64,000 bases of DNA from Treponema sp. (lineage in GTDB: Bacteria > Spirochaetota > Spirochaetia > Treponematales > Treponemataceae): NCBI GenBank assembly GCA_022510905.1, contig JAFLSN010000007.1, forward strand, positions 1 through 64,000. The letters are read 5' to 3'. Positions 8,854 to 17,645 of this stretch are shown piece by piece. The position numbers were made by a program, and so were the translations under genes. Under the pieces are notes generated by a model that worked only from the letters and a program-made list of their open reading frames with translations, ran no database searches and had not been told where the DNA came from. Positions within the stretch are counted from its first letter, which is position 1, and the number at the start of each line of letters is the position of its first letter.

Positions 8854-8949
8854 GCGCGGGTAGCTTCGCTGCACCTTGCGCGGGGAGCTTCGCTGCATTT
8901 GGCGCGGGGAGCTTCGCTGCATTTGGCGCGGGGAGCTCTGCTGCGCTTG
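8854..8949 (+). repeat. Four tandem 24-bp units
   Basis: Units start at 8854, 8878, 8902 and 8926; the core is GCGCGGGGAGCTTCGCTGCA. Units 2 and 3 are identical and units 1 and 4 are diverged. The length is a multiple of three, so one frame reads repeated GSFAAFGA, but no start, ribosome site or homologous domain supports a gene. Confidence 0.85.
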
Positions 8950-9030
8950 AAGGGGCGCGAGTGGAGGTGCAGGTTACTACAACAATGCTTTGCCGCCTAT
9001 CATCAAGAGATTTGTGTATGAAAACGTATC

Positions 9031-9063
9031 TTGATTCGTGCGGAAAAAGGGTACGCATCCCGC
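9031..9063 (+). repeat. Dispersed TTGATTCGTGCGG repeat, left end
   Basis: TTGATTCGTGCGGAAAAAGG followed by GTACGCATCCCGCTCC matches the left end of the dispersed family. The right half is absent, so this is a truncated copy. Confidence 0.55.
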
Positions 9064-9300
9064 TCCAAGGAATGAAGTGCGCCTTCTACATCGAGGTGTG
9101 TTTACTGGCAAAGGGTCTGCGGAAATCCACACCGGTAAATATCAGCAAAACAAAATATACATCAGATTTCTATAATAAACATTGTACAAACCGCACCGAA
9201 TACCGTATACTGAATACACGCCGTGCCTGCGCTGTGGTATATCCATTCAGCATGTGCGGTACCTACCGATTTATTCATCTTTACGCAGCAGGAGTATATT

Positions 9301-10245
9301 ATGAACATAACCGATGTAACCGAAGCCGATGAAGCCCAGCCGCTCATCGAACAACGCGCCGACCCATGGGTATATTACCACACTGACGGCTACTACTATT
9401 TTACAGCTTCCACACCCGAATACGACCGCATTGAAATGCGCCGCGCATGGAGTGTAAAAGGTCTTGCCCAGGCCCAGCCGCTTACCATCTGGCGAAAACA
9501 TGCCGACGGGCCCATGAGCTGGCACATCTGGGCACCGGAACTGCATTACATAAACGGCAAATGGTACATCTATTTTGCTGCGGGCCGGGCGGAAGACCCG
9601 TGGTGGATTCGCACATGGGTGCTCGAAAACACAAGCCCCGACCCCTTTGCCGGCACATGGGAAGAAAAAGGCATGCTCCAGGCTGAATGGGACTCGTTCA
9701 TGCTGGACTGCACGGTGTTCCAGAACCGCCAAAAGTGGTACGCGGTGTGGGCACAAAAACGGCAGGAAAAAACTGAAAATTCCGCATTGTACATCGCAGA
9801 GCTGGAAAGTCCCATCAAACTTAAACTGCCCCAAACCCTGCTCACTTTCCCCGAATTTGACTGGGAATGCAAGGGCTTTAAAGTAAACGAAGGGCCTGCT
9901 GTGCTACAGCGGAACGGCATGGTGTTCATCACATATTCGGCAAGCGCCACCGATGCCACTTACTGCATGGGTATGCTGGCCGCAAAAGACGGCGCTGACC
10001 TTACAAAAAAAGAAAGCTGGCAAAAGCTTGACCACCCGGTGCTTGTGACCGACACAGCCAAAGGGATTTTTGGCCCGGGCCACAACAGCTTTACCACAAG
10101 CCGCGACGGAAAAACCGACTACCTCATCTACCACGCACGTCCGTATGCGGAAGTTGACCTGGCATTTGCCCTGTATGACCCCAACCGCCACACCTGGGTC
10201 AAACGCATCCGCTACGACCAGAACGGCTGGCCTTTATTCCAGTAA
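9301..10245 (+). CDS. Glycoside hydrolase family 43, cytoplasmic arabinosidase type
   Basis: Encodes 314 residues with no signal peptide, so it probably acts in the cytoplasm on imported arabino-oligosaccharides. It is a single five-bladed propeller domain. The general-base Asp is in RADPWVYY, the HIWAPELHYINGKWYIYF blade is typical, the pKa-modulating Asp is in MLDCTVF, and the acid Glu is probably in KVNEGPAVL; GPGHNSF closes the fold. The start follows GCAGGAG. It is the first of three GH43 genes on one strand (gaps 163 and 26 bp), which points to stepwise arabinan breakdown: lipoprotein and exported enzymes outside, this one inside. The exact specificity (exo-arabinofuranosidase or xylosidase) cannot be fixed by eye. 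Confidence 0.88.
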   Translation: MNITDVTEADEAQPLIEQRADPWVYYHTDGYYYFTASTPEYDRIEMRRAWSVKGLAQAQPLTIWRKHADGPMSWHIWAPELHYINGKWYIYFAAGRAEDPWWIRTWVLENTSPDPFAGTWEEKGMLQAEWDSFMLDCTVFQNRQKWYAVWAQKRQEKTENSALYIAELESPIKLKLPQTLLTFPEFDWECKGFKVNEGPAVLQRNGMVFITYSASATDATYCMGMLAAKDGADLTKKESWQKLDHPVLVTDTAKGIFGPGHNSFTTSRDGKTDYLIYHARPYAEVDLAFALYDPNRHTWVKRIRYDQNGWPLFQ

Positions 10246-10268
10246 ACAATCGGTACGGCAGCACTTTT

Positions 10269-10289
10269 TGCACAGGATTCACCTGTGCA
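10269..10289 (+). terminator. Hairpin after the first GH43 gene
   Basis: TGCACAGG, loop ATTCA, CCTGTGCA: a perfect 8-bp stem 24 bases after the stop codon, without a T-run. It may stabilise or weakly terminate the first transcript. Confidence 0.4.
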
Positions 10290-10408
10290 GGTTCTGCCGG
10301 AGTTATGACACGCAAACGCTGAACAACACCCGAACCACTTTTGCAAGAACCTGTCCTGCCTGATGGATTATGTCGCAGTGCCGTATGCGCTGCATTTTGG
10401 AGGTAAAG

Positions 10409-12331
10409 ATGAATCCAACCAACGCCACCCGTTTACCGCGTGCGCTTGCCCGTTCCGTGTGTTATGTTCTTTGCGCGGCCATGTGCTCCGGCATGATGAT
10501 GGCCGAGCCAGCAAAAAAAGAACTCCTGCGCAACACAGTGGTTGCGGCAAAAAAAGCCAAGCCGTCAAAATCTTCCACCGATGGAAAACAAGACGACTCT
10601 TCCACAAAAAAAGCAAAAAGCGGCACCACCAGCCTAACGCGCAGGACTGCTACCAGCAATGACGTGACCGCCTATTCCCCAAACACAAGCGACCCAACCG
10701 AAAATTTCGCGAGCATCAAATATTCACGCTCCACCGGTGCCACATGGAACTGCCACGATCCCAAGCTGTTCCAGGATCCCGACACAGGCCGCTACTACGT
10801 GTATTCCACCGGCTGGGCAAACGGAACGGATTTGCGTTCCTCCGACGACCTTGTGCACTGGACGCTCCACTCAAACCCGCCGTTCTGGGATCCCAAGGAC
10901 GTATCGCTCATGTACGGCCACATGCATTGGGATGACGACTTTTTGCGCTGGGTGGGTTACGCCGCAAATGACGGCACAGCCTATCGCACCAAAATGTACA
11001 CCCCTTCCGCGCAGCCAAACAGCTGGGCCCCCACAGTGATAAAACAAAACGGCAAATACTACATGTACCACGGCATCATAACCGACAGTCTTTCGCATGG
11101 CGGAGGCGTGCATCCTGCCGCATGCATCTCGCTTTCTATCGCAGACGACCCTAAAGGCCCTTTTATTCCTGCAAAAGAATACGACCCTGAGACATATTCC
11201 AATTCCACACTGGTGCGCTACGTGTGGAGCAACGCAGGAGCCCAGCCAGAGGAAGTGGGCTACAACGAAAGCTACAATTCCGCAGGCGAAAACTGGCTCA
11301 ACGGATTTGGCGCGATTGACCCGGAATTTGTGTTCGACATTGCCACCGGAAAGCTGATGGAATATACCGTTGGTTCCACCAGGTGCTATGCGCTCACCTA
11401 CGGCTCATGGAAAGGCGGCATAGCGCTCGTGTATGTCGATGCTGAAACACTCAAACCAGTGAACCAAAAGACCGGCGAAGTGCTGGACGCTCCGCTCGAC
11501 AGTCTGCAGAACAACGCGGGCATGATGATTGCGGGAGGAGCGGGAGCCGCATACGAAGGGGCGCAGCTCATCTACAACAGCCAGACCGAGTTCTACTACA
11601 TCTTTGTCTCCATGGGCGACCTCACGTTTGAATACCGTGTGGGCGTAGGCCGAAGCAAAAAGCTTGAAGGCCCATACCTTGACACATCGGGAAAGTCAAT
11701 GCGATTCCTTTCATTTTTAGGCGACGGATACCACAACATAGGCGGAAAAATCATCGGCGCGTCACAGATTGGAAGATACGGCTGGAGAAGCCCCGGCGGA
11801 CAGTCTATCCTCCGCACAAACGACGGCAAAATCATGTTCTGTAGCCACGCCCGCACCACATTCTATCCGCTGAACAATTTTTGCCTGCAAATACGCGAGC
11901 TGTTTTTTACAGACGACGGCTGGCCGATTCTGAACCAAAACGAATATTACGGCGAAGACATAGCCCTTGCACCCGGAACCACGCTTGCAGACCTTGCGGG
12001 CACCTACGATGCGGTCTTAACAGAAAGAAGCACCGACAAAACTGTTGACGGCACCGCCACGCTCAGCAAGAAATTCACGCTTGAGGCTGACGGCACCGTT
12101 TCCGGCACATGGACCGGCACAGCGAGCCTTGGCACCCCAAACGCTGACGGCACAATTCCCGTAACGTTCGCGCTCAAAAACGCAGGAACTTTTACAGGTC
12201 TGTTTTTGACCGCCACCGACTGGAACCGCCGTCCCACAAAAGAAGGTGACCGCACCACAAAGAGCTTTACCACGCTCAACACCACAGACGGAGCTAAAAA
12301 AGGTGAATATTTTTACGGAAACCGTAGATAG
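10409..12331 (+). CDS. Exported GH43 endo-arabinanase with C-terminal beta domain
   Basis: Encodes 640 residues. The start at ATG 10409 follows GGAGG. A long signal peptide (about residues 1-32, ending GMMMA) is followed by a Lys/Ser/Thr-rich linker to about residue 100. The GH43 propeller carries CHDPKLFQDPDTGRYYVYST, SWAPTVIKQNGKYYMYHG, FGAIDPEFVFD, AYEGAQLIYNS and SPGGQSILRTNDGKIMFCSH, the pattern of endo-1,5-alpha-L-arabinanases. From about residue 535 a Thr-rich lipocalin-like domain (LAGTYDAVL, DGTVSGTWTG) matches the C-terminal domain often found on two-domain arabinanases. It probably cuts arabinan in the periplasm or outside the cell and feeds the cytoplasmic GH43 upstream. Confidence 0.88.
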   Translation: MNPTNATRLPRALARSVCYVLCAAMCSGMMMAEPAKKELLRNTVVAAKKAKPSKSSTDGKQDDSSTKKAKSGTTSLTRRTATSNDVTAYSPNTSDPTENFASIKYSRSTGATWNCHDPKLFQDPDTGRYYVYSTGWANGTDLRSSDDLVHWTLHSNPPFWDPKDVSLMYGHMHWDDDFLRWVGYAANDGTAYRTKMYTPSAQPNSWAPTVIKQNGKYYMYHGIITDSLSHGGGVHPAACISLSIADDPKGPFIPAKEYDPETYSNSTLVRYVWSNAGAQPEEVGYNESYNSAGENWLNGFGAIDPEFVFDIATGKLMEYTVGSTRCYALTYGSWKGGIALVYVDAETLKPVNQKTGEVLDAPLDSLQNNAGMMIAGGAGAAYEGAQLIYNSQTEFYYIFVSMGDLTFEYRVGVGRSKKLEGPYLDTSGKSMRFLSFLGDGYHNIGGKIIGASQIGRYGWRSPGGQSILRTNDGKIMFCSHARTTFYPLNNFCLQIRELFFTDDGWPILNQNEYYGEDIALAPGTTLADLAGTYDAVLTERSTDKTVDGTATLSKKFTLEADGTVSGTWTGTASLGTPNADGTIPVTFALKNAGTFTGLFLTATDWNRRPTKEGDRTTKSFTTLNTTDGAKKGEYFYGNRR

Positions 12332-12357
12332 CATATTCAATATTATCAGGAGGAATT

Positions 12358-14913
12358 ATGAAAACTACCCCCCCCCGGTTTGTTTTAGGAACTAAAGGAA
12401 AAACGCATTTGTCTTGGCGCATTCGGCATGCTGCGGCAGCACTGCTGGCTGCGGGCATTTTGGTTTTGGGCTGCTCCAGCAGTTCCGGCGGCTCTAGTTC
12501 TAATGGTGATGACAATGCCAGCGTAGTCACTAAAATCAGCCTTAATACAAAAAATGTAACAACCAACACCTATGTGGGCTACAATTTCTCTGCGCAAGGA
12601 CTTATAGTTACCGCAACATATAAGGACAACACAAAAAAAACTATAGACATTTCTGAGTGCACATTCAAAATCGGCGACACTAATTGTATAAGCGGACAAA
12701 CAAAACTTTCGAGCGCAGGAAAATTTACTGTAACCGTTACCTACAAAATGAAAAGCGCCTCATATAGTCTTGTAGTCTCGGAAAGCGACAAAAATTCCCA
12801 GATACCACTATACAAAGACAATTACATAGACGTTTCAAGCTGGGGAAATAAAGGCAGCTGGAACCTCGCCAACACCCACGACCCCACGGTGTTCAAGTGG
12901 ACAGACGGCTACTGGTATATGTTCGGCACGGACGCAAGCTACGGAGACGAGCACGCAAAGGCCACCTCAGGAAAGCATTTTCAGGGCAAGCGCTCCAAAG
13001 ACTTGGTGAACTGGGAGTGGGTTCCCGGCATCATGGACGAGGCACCCGACTGGATAGTGGACAAGCTGAACGAGTACCGCGCACAAATGAATGTACCAAC
13101 ACTCAAAAAATCAGAGATAAGCTGGGGATTCTGGGCACCATGCGCCCGCGTATTTGATGGCAAAGTGCGCATGTACTACAGCATAGTCGTGGACAATTAC
13201 ATAAAAACCGGAAAGAAAAACACTGAGGCAAACTACGACGGCAGCTGGACGGAGCGCGCGTTTATCGGCGTGGCGGAGACCACGAACCCCAACGGCGGTC
13301 CCAGCGCGTGGGAGGACAAGGGATTTGTCGTCTGTTCCTCTTCCGACAAAAACCTTGACTACAGCCGCAGCGGCACAAACGACTGGAAAGCATATTTCTA
13401 CTTCAACGCCATCGACCCCACGTACTTCATAGACGATGACGGAACCCACTGGATGGTGTACGGAAGCTGGCACTCCGGGTTCGCGCTGGTGCAAATAAAC
13501 CCCTCTACAGGAAAAGTGACAAAAGACGGCAAAACTGACTTTGAGATGGGCGTTCCCTGGGGCAGCAACGCCGCAGAGCTTGAGAAAAACGGATATGGCA
13601 AAAGGATATTCAGCCGTGGAACAAGCCGCTGGCAGCCTGCGGAAGGCCCGGAGCTTGTAAAGTACGATGGTTACTACTGGCTTTTCTTTGCGAATGACGG
13701 CCTTGACGTTCCATACCAGACGCGAGTTGTGCGGGCAAAGACAATAAAGGGCCCCTATTATGCGATAGAGGGATCTAAAATGACAAATGACGTTGACGGC
13801 AAGCGCAACGGAAGCACAAACATTTATCCCATCGTTACCCACCCGTATAAATTCAACAATGATGACAACGGCTTTGGATCCTGTTACGGCTGGGTGGGCA
13901 TAAGCCACTGCGCCATCTTTAACGACGGCGATGACTGGTACTATATGAGCCAGCAGCGTCTGCCCGAAAATGTGGCTGGCAACCCTTATTCAAACGCCAT
14001 AATGATGGGTGGCGTGCGAAAGCTTGTATGGACACCCAAGAATGTTGGCAGTTCCGAGTTATGGCCCATGGTGCTCCCAGAACGCTATGGAGGCCTTACC
14101 AATGAATATGACGTTCCCGTTATCAAAAGTGATATTCCTGGCACATGGCAGCACATCAATCTGGTGTATGCCTACGGCAAAATGGACATTGCGAAAGAGC
14201 TTATACTTACGGATAGTGGCACCATGAGTGGAGCGCTTGAAGGCACCTGGTCATTAGATGAAAAAACGCAGCAACTTACATTCGCTCCCAAGAACGGAAC
14301 ACCATTTGTGGTAACAGTGGCCCGCGAATGTGACTGGGAAGCCAACCCGCGCACGTCAACCATCGTATACACCGGCACAGTAAACGATGGCGCACAGAGC
14401 TGCACCTACTGGGGCAAGAAGGATAAACACGGATCCTATGAAGACTTGTTTAAAAATGCAAAGCTACAGTCCACCTACACCATGACCGTGGCAGACAACG
14501 CAAAAAACGATTTGGCGTGGTATATTTATGCCCAGATTGGTGACTATACGATTGCTACGGACGATGAGTCCGAGACCATTAAAGGTGCAGGGGACTGGTG
14601 GAAAAACGGCCCTGAAAGCAAGTCAACAAAACGCATAGTAAGCCCCGGACAGGACCTCACGCTTTATGTAATCACCGCAAGCCCAAATACCGGCATTGTT
14701 TTGGAAGGTTACTCCGAAACTGCCGGTACTTATGTAACTATAAACCCGCATGCTACAACTGATAAAACTAATGGCGGAAAATGGGGAGATGCGGTAACCG
14801 CCTGGGGAGACAGCACGGACAAACGAACCAGCCTGCCTTACACAGAAATGAGTCTGAAAATCATCATATCAAACTATGGCTCTAAGCAGATAGTAAGTAT
14901 TTACAAACTTTAG
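12358..14913 (+). CDS. GH43 arabinanase lipoprotein with poly-C tract
   Basis: Encodes 851 residues. A strong AGGAGG precedes ATG 12358. The signal peptide ends LVLGC, a clear lipobox, then a Ser/Gly linker. Residues 60-140 form a bacterial Ig-like domain (ISLNTKNVTTNTYVGYNF). The GH43 propeller begins at about 160 with THDPTVFKWTDGYWYMFG and includes GFWAPCARVFDGKVRMYYS, AIDPTYFIDDDGTHWMVYGS and WQPAEGPELVKYDGYYWLFF. Residues 590-690 look like the lipocalin-type C-terminal domain; the last 150 residues are an unassigned beta domain, perhaps a carbohydrate-binding module. Codons 4-7 read through nine consecutive C (12368-12376). Gain or loss of one C would truncate the protein unless a downstream TTG is used, so slipped-strand phase variation is plausible. 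Confidence 0.88.
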   Translation: MKTTPPRFVLGTKGKTHLSWRIRHAAAALLAAGILVLGCSSSSGGSSSNGDDNASVVTKISLNTKNVTTNTYVGYNFSAQGLIVTATYKDNTKKTIDISECTFKIGDTNCISGQTKLSSAGKFTVTVTYKMKSASYSLVVSESDKNSQIPLYKDNYIDVSSWGNKGSWNLANTHDPTVFKWTDGYWYMFGTDASYGDEHAKATSGKHFQGKRSKDLVNWEWVPGIMDEAPDWIVDKLNEYRAQMNVPTLKKSEISWGFWAPCARVFDGKVRMYYSIVVDNYIKTGKKNTEANYDGSWTERAFIGVAETTNPNGGPSAWEDKGFVVCSSSDKNLDYSRSGTNDWKAYFYFNAIDPTYFIDDDGTHWMVYGSWHSGFALVQINPSTGKVTKDGKTDFEMGVPWGSNAAELEKNGYGKRIFSRGTSRWQPAEGPELVKYDGYYWLFFANDGLDVPYQTRVVRAKTIKGPYYAIEGSKMTNDVDGKRNGSTNIYPIVTHPYKFNNDDNGFGSCYGWVGISHCAIFNDGDDWYYMSQQRLPENVAGNPYSNAIMMGGVRKLVWTPKNVGSSELWPMVLPERYGGLTNEYDVPVIKSDIPGTWQHINLVYAYGKMDIAKELILTDSGTMSGALEGTWSLDEKTQQLTFAPKNGTPFVVTVARECDWEANPRTSTIVYTGTVNDGAQSCTYWGKKDKHGSYEDLFKNAKLQSTYTMTVADNAKNDLAWYIYAQIGDYTIATDDESETIKGAGDWWKNGPESKSTKRIVSPGQDLTLYVITASPNTGIVLEGYSETAGTYVTINPHATTDKTNGGKWGDAVTAWGDSTDKRTSLPYTEMSLKIIISNYGSKQIVSIYKL

Positions 14914-14928
14914 GTTCCTTCACCTAGC

Positions 14929-14958
14929 ACAAACCGCACCCATCCGGGTGCGGTTTGT
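14929..14958 (+). terminator. Terminator of the GH43 cluster
   Basis: ACAAACCGCACCC, loop ATCC, GGGTGCGGTTTGT: a perfect 13-bp stem 15 bases after the last GH43 stop codon, followed by GTTTAC. It is positioned to end the arabinan operon and separates it from the convergent glnN. Confidence 0.75.
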
Positions 14959-15066
14959 GTTTACAGCAAATTTAAAGCACCGCAAAACAAAGTTCACCGC
15001 CCTCATCCTGCGGAAACATTGCCGCCTGCAAAAAAAACGGCGGTCCTTTTTGCAGGGGCCGCCGCT

Positions 15067-15109
15067 GTGCATGTTGAGGCTTCCTGCAAAGGAACAATTC
15101 AACATGCAC
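15067..15109 (-). terminator. Hairpin downstream of glnN
   Basis: GTGCATGTTGA pairs with TCAACATGCAC (11 bp) around a 21-base loop, about 20 bases after the glnN stop on the minus strand. No strong T-run follows, so it is a terminator or mRNA-stabilising stem of moderate certainty. Confidence 0.45.
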
Positions 15110-15127
15110 ATAAAAGTTCTGCTGTTT

Positions 15128-17227
15128 TTATCCGCTGATTTTGAACAGCAGGTCTTCGTAGCTCGGGAATGGTTTGTATTCTTCGCCGAGCAGGGGTTCG
15201 ATCTCGTCGGCTACGGCGCGGGCTTCTGCCATGGCGGGAATCACGCTGTCAGCGTAGGCGCGGGCAACGGCCATCACGTTGCCGGCGGATTTTGCAGCGA
15301 TGTGCTTTTTTGAAAGTTCCGCTTCCTTTTCTGAAAGCGCGTTCGCCAGTCCGTCCAGTTTTGAAAGCAGCGCGGTCTGGGCCGACGCCTTTGCGCCCGG
15401 AACAACGGCTTTGAGGTTCAGCGCGGTCTTGCTCACTGCGTTGATGTACTTGAACGTGGCGGGCAGAATGTCTTTGTTTATCATCTCAAGCATGGTTTCC
15501 ACTTCGATGTTGAGCACCTGGCAGTATTTTTCAAGCTTGATGTCGTAGTGGCTGTGCATCTCTTCTTCGGTGTACACGCCGAGTTCTGTGTAGAGCTTTA
15601 CGTTCTTGGGGTCAAGATAGTGGGCCATGGCATCTGGCAGGGTGCGCAGGTTCAAGAGGCCGCGTTTTTCTGCTTCGCTGACCCAGCTTGCGTCGTAGCC
15701 GTTTCCGTTGAACACCACGCGCCAGTGCGCGGAAATCTCCCGCTTGATGAGCGACTGGAGCGCGGTGTTGAAGTCGGCTGCTTTTTCAAGCTCGTCTGCA
15801 AACTCTTTGAGCGTGTAGGCCACGATGGAGTCAAGGGCTGTGTTGGGCCCCGCAATGCTCAGGGATGAACCCACGGAGCGGAATTCAAACTTGTTGCCTG
15901 TAAAGGCAAACGGAGACGTGCGGTTCCTGTCGGTGGAATCTTTTGGTATAGGCGGAAGCACATCGGCACCGATTGTCATCTTGAGGTTCTGCTTGTTGTC
16001 GTAGGGCTTGCCGTCTTTTATGCTTTCGAGCACGGCGTGCAGCTCATCTCCCAGGTACACGCTGATTATGGCGGGCGGCGCTTCGTTTGCTCCAAGGCGG
16101 TGGTCGTTTCCGGCCGAGGCCACGGAAATGCGCAGCAGATCCTGGTTTTCGTCTACGGCCTTGATAACGGCTGTGAGGAACAAAAGGAACTGCGCGTTCT
16201 TTTCGGGAGTTTCGCCCGGGTCAAGAAGGTTTTCGCCTTCGTTGGTGCTCATGCTCCAGTTGTTGTGCTTGCCGCTTCCGTTCAGCCCCGCGAATGGTTT
16301 TTCGTGCAGGAGGCAGCGCAGGCCGTGGCGTCGGGCGACTTTTTTCATCACTTCCATGGTCAGCTGGTTCTGGTCAGTTGAAAGGTTTGTGGTGGTAAAA
16401 ATCGGTGCCATCTCGTGCTGGGCGGGTGCAACTTCGTTGTGTTCCGTCTTGCACAAAATGCCGTACTTCCACAGGGTGGCGTTGAGGTCTTCCATGTACT
16501 CAACAATCTTGGGGTCAAGCGCGGCAAAATACTGGTCGTCCATCTCCTGCCCTTTGGAAGGTTTTGCGCCAAACAGCGTGCGGCCAGTCATGCGCAGGTC
16601 TTTACGCTGCGAATACAGGGCTTCGCTCACAATGAAGTATTCCTGTTCCGGGCCCACTGTGGTGGCTACATACGTGGCTGTGGTGTTGCCGAACAGCCTC
16701 AATATGCGCAGCGCCTGTTTGTTCAGCGCCCCCATGGAACGCAGAAGCGGCGTTTTTTTGTCCATGGCCTCGCCGGTGTACGAACAGAAAGCGGTCGGAA
16801 TGCAGAGCGTGTGCTCCTTGACAAAGGCATACGCGGTTGGATCCCACACGGTGTAGCCGCGTGCCTCAAAAGTCGCGCGGTGGCCGCCGGAAGGGAAGGA
16901 CGAGGCATCAGGCTCACCCTTGACCAGCTCTTTTCCGCTGAAAGACATGATGACGGTGCCATCGTCCTGCGGAGTGATGAAGCTGTCGTGCTTTTCGGCG
17001 GTAATGCCGGTGAGCGGCTGGAACCAGTGGGTAAAGTGCGTGGCTCCCTTTTCCAGCGCCCATTCCTTCATGGCGTGGGCGACCTGGTTGGCCACGTCTA
17101 GCGAAAGCGGCACACCGCCGTCAAGCGTTTTTTTGAGCGCCTTGTAGGTTTCCTTGGGCAGGCGCTCTTTCATAACGCGCTGATTGAAAACCATGCTGCC
17201 AAATGTCTCTGGTACGTTTACAGCCAT
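15128..17227 (-). CDS. glnN: Glutamine synthetase type III
   Basis: Encodes 699 residues, the usual length for GSIII (about 700), which makes glutamine from glutamate, ammonia and ATP in the cytoplasm. The start MAVNVPETFGSMVFNQRVMK follows AGGAGGAAAGAT. GSIII features include EWALEKGATHFTHWFQPLTG, EKHDSF, SSFPSGGHRATFEARGYTVWD, GPEQEYF, HNEVAPAQHEMAPIFT, NGSGKHNNWSMST, and NRTSPFAFTGNKFEFR. The promoter and a leader with a terminator-like hairpin lie just upstream, which suggests transcription attenuation. Type III rather than type I enzyme fits Treponema and Bacteroides-type nitrogen metabolism. Confidence 0.95.
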   Translation of the reverse strand: MAVNVPETFGSMVFNQRVMKERLPKETYKALKKTLDGGVPLSLDVANQVAHAMKEWALEKGATHFTHWFQPLTGITAEKHDSFITPQDDGTVIMSFSGKELVKGEPDASSFPSGGHRATFEARGYTVWDPTAYAFVKEHTLCIPTAFCSYTGEAMDKKTPLLRSMGALNKQALRILRLFGNTTATYVATTVGPEQEYFIVSEALYSQRKDLRMTGRTLFGAKPSKGQEMDDQYFAALDPKIVEYMEDLNATLWKYGILCKTEHNEVAPAQHEMAPIFTTTNLSTDQNQLTMEVMKKVARRHGLRCLLHEKPFAGLNGSGKHNNWSMSTNEGENLLDPGETPEKNAQFLLFLTAVIKAVDENQDLLRISVASAGNDHRLGANEAPPAIISVYLGDELHAVLESIKDGKPYDNKQNLKMTIGADVLPPIPKDSTDRNRTSPFAFTGNKFEFRSVGSSLSIAGPNTALDSIVAYTLKEFADELEKAADFNTALQSLIKREISAHWRVVFNGNGYDASWVSEAEKRGLLNLRTLPDAMAHYLDPKNVKLYTELGVYTEEEMHSHYDIKLEKYCQVLNIEVETMLEMINKDILPATFKYINAVSKTALNLKAVVPGAKASAQTALLSKLDGLANALSEKEAELSKKHIAAKSAGNVMAVARAYADSVIPAMAEARAVADEIEPLLGEEYKPFPSYEDLLFKISG

Positions 17228-17326
17228 ATCTTTCCTCCAAAATTCTATGTACAACTTTGTACGGTGGCTGTTCCACAAATACCTCCCGTGGCATGGCGCG
17301 GCAGGCATATTTATTTTGCAGGCACT

Positions 17327-17409
17327 GTACAAAACAAAAAGGCGATGTGAGCAGGATTTCTTGGCCTTAAAAGCCAAAAAGTTCTGTTCACATCGCCTTT
17401 GATGTTGTT
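17327..17409 (-). promoter_or_regulatory. glnN leader with terminator-like hairpin (possible attenuator)
   Basis: Transcription from the promoter at 17444-17416 would start near 17409. The RNA folds almost at once into a long stem (17399-17384 with 17354-17339, 16 bp with one mismatch) holding an inner TTGGC/GCCAA stem, and then reads CTTTTTGTTTTG (17340-17329), like an intrinsic terminator. It lies about 100 nt before the glnN start. The first bases, ACATC, can instead pair with GATGT inside the 5' arm of the terminator, giving a rival structure. The sequence matches no riboswitch class I recognise. Confidence 0.55.
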
Positions 17410-17415
17410 AAGTGC

Positions 17416-17444
17416 ATGATAGCGCCCCAACAAAAAAAAGTCAA
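17416..17444 (-). promoter_or_regulatory. glnN promoter
   Basis: On the minus strand TTGACT and TATCAT are spaced 17 bp apart, a near-consensus sigma-70 promoter, about 190 bp before the glnN start codon. Confidence 0.7.
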
Positions 17445-17473
17445 GCGGGATTCAGCCGGCTCGCCCCAGGGGG

Positions 17474-17503
17474 CGTGGCATGTACCCTTTCCGCACGAAT
17501 CAA
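17474..17503 (-). repeat. Dispersed TTGATTCGTGCGG repeat, left end
   Basis: On the minus strand it reads TTTTGATTCGTGCGGAAAGG then GTACATGCCACGCC, the left end of the dispersed family, located between the divergent glnN and sugar-binding-protein promoters. The right end is absent or diverged. Confidence 0.6.
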
Positions 17504-17572
17504 AACGGCTCGGGCACCGGTCTTCATTTTATAAGATTTTCAGTTACTCGTTGCCCAAGCGTTTTTTTGTCT

Positions 17573-17600
17573 TTTACAATTTTGAAATATATGATAGCAT
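17573..17600 (+). promoter_or_regulatory. Promoter of the substrate-binding lipoprotein gene
   Basis: TTTACA and TAGCAT are spaced 16 bp apart, 46 bp before ATG 17646; the AT-rich surroundings support a promoter. Confidence 0.55.
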
Positions 17601-17645
17601 AAAGCCCAACCGATGTTTAGAAGTCAGTTTACAAAGGAAAATAAC

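Larger units (their letters stand above)
8638..9300. other. Non-coding stretch with a 24-bp repeat and a dispersed-repeat end
   Basis: Open frames here have no ribosome site and no recognisable family. The stretch contains the 24-bp tandem repeat at 8854-8949 and the left end of the dispersed repeat at 9031-9063. The last 80 bases lead to the GH43 gene at 9301, with GCAGGAG as its ribosome site. Confidence 0.5.

Noticed and set aside
8739..9332. 197-codon plus-strand frame with GSFAAFGA repeats
   Set aside because: No recognisable domain and overlaps the GH43 start; the repeat is explained as a 24-bp tandem array.
10370..10660. Other frames at the start of the second GH43 gene
   Set aside because: Shadows of the signal peptide and linker coding sequence; the GGAGG before ATG 10409 defines the real start.
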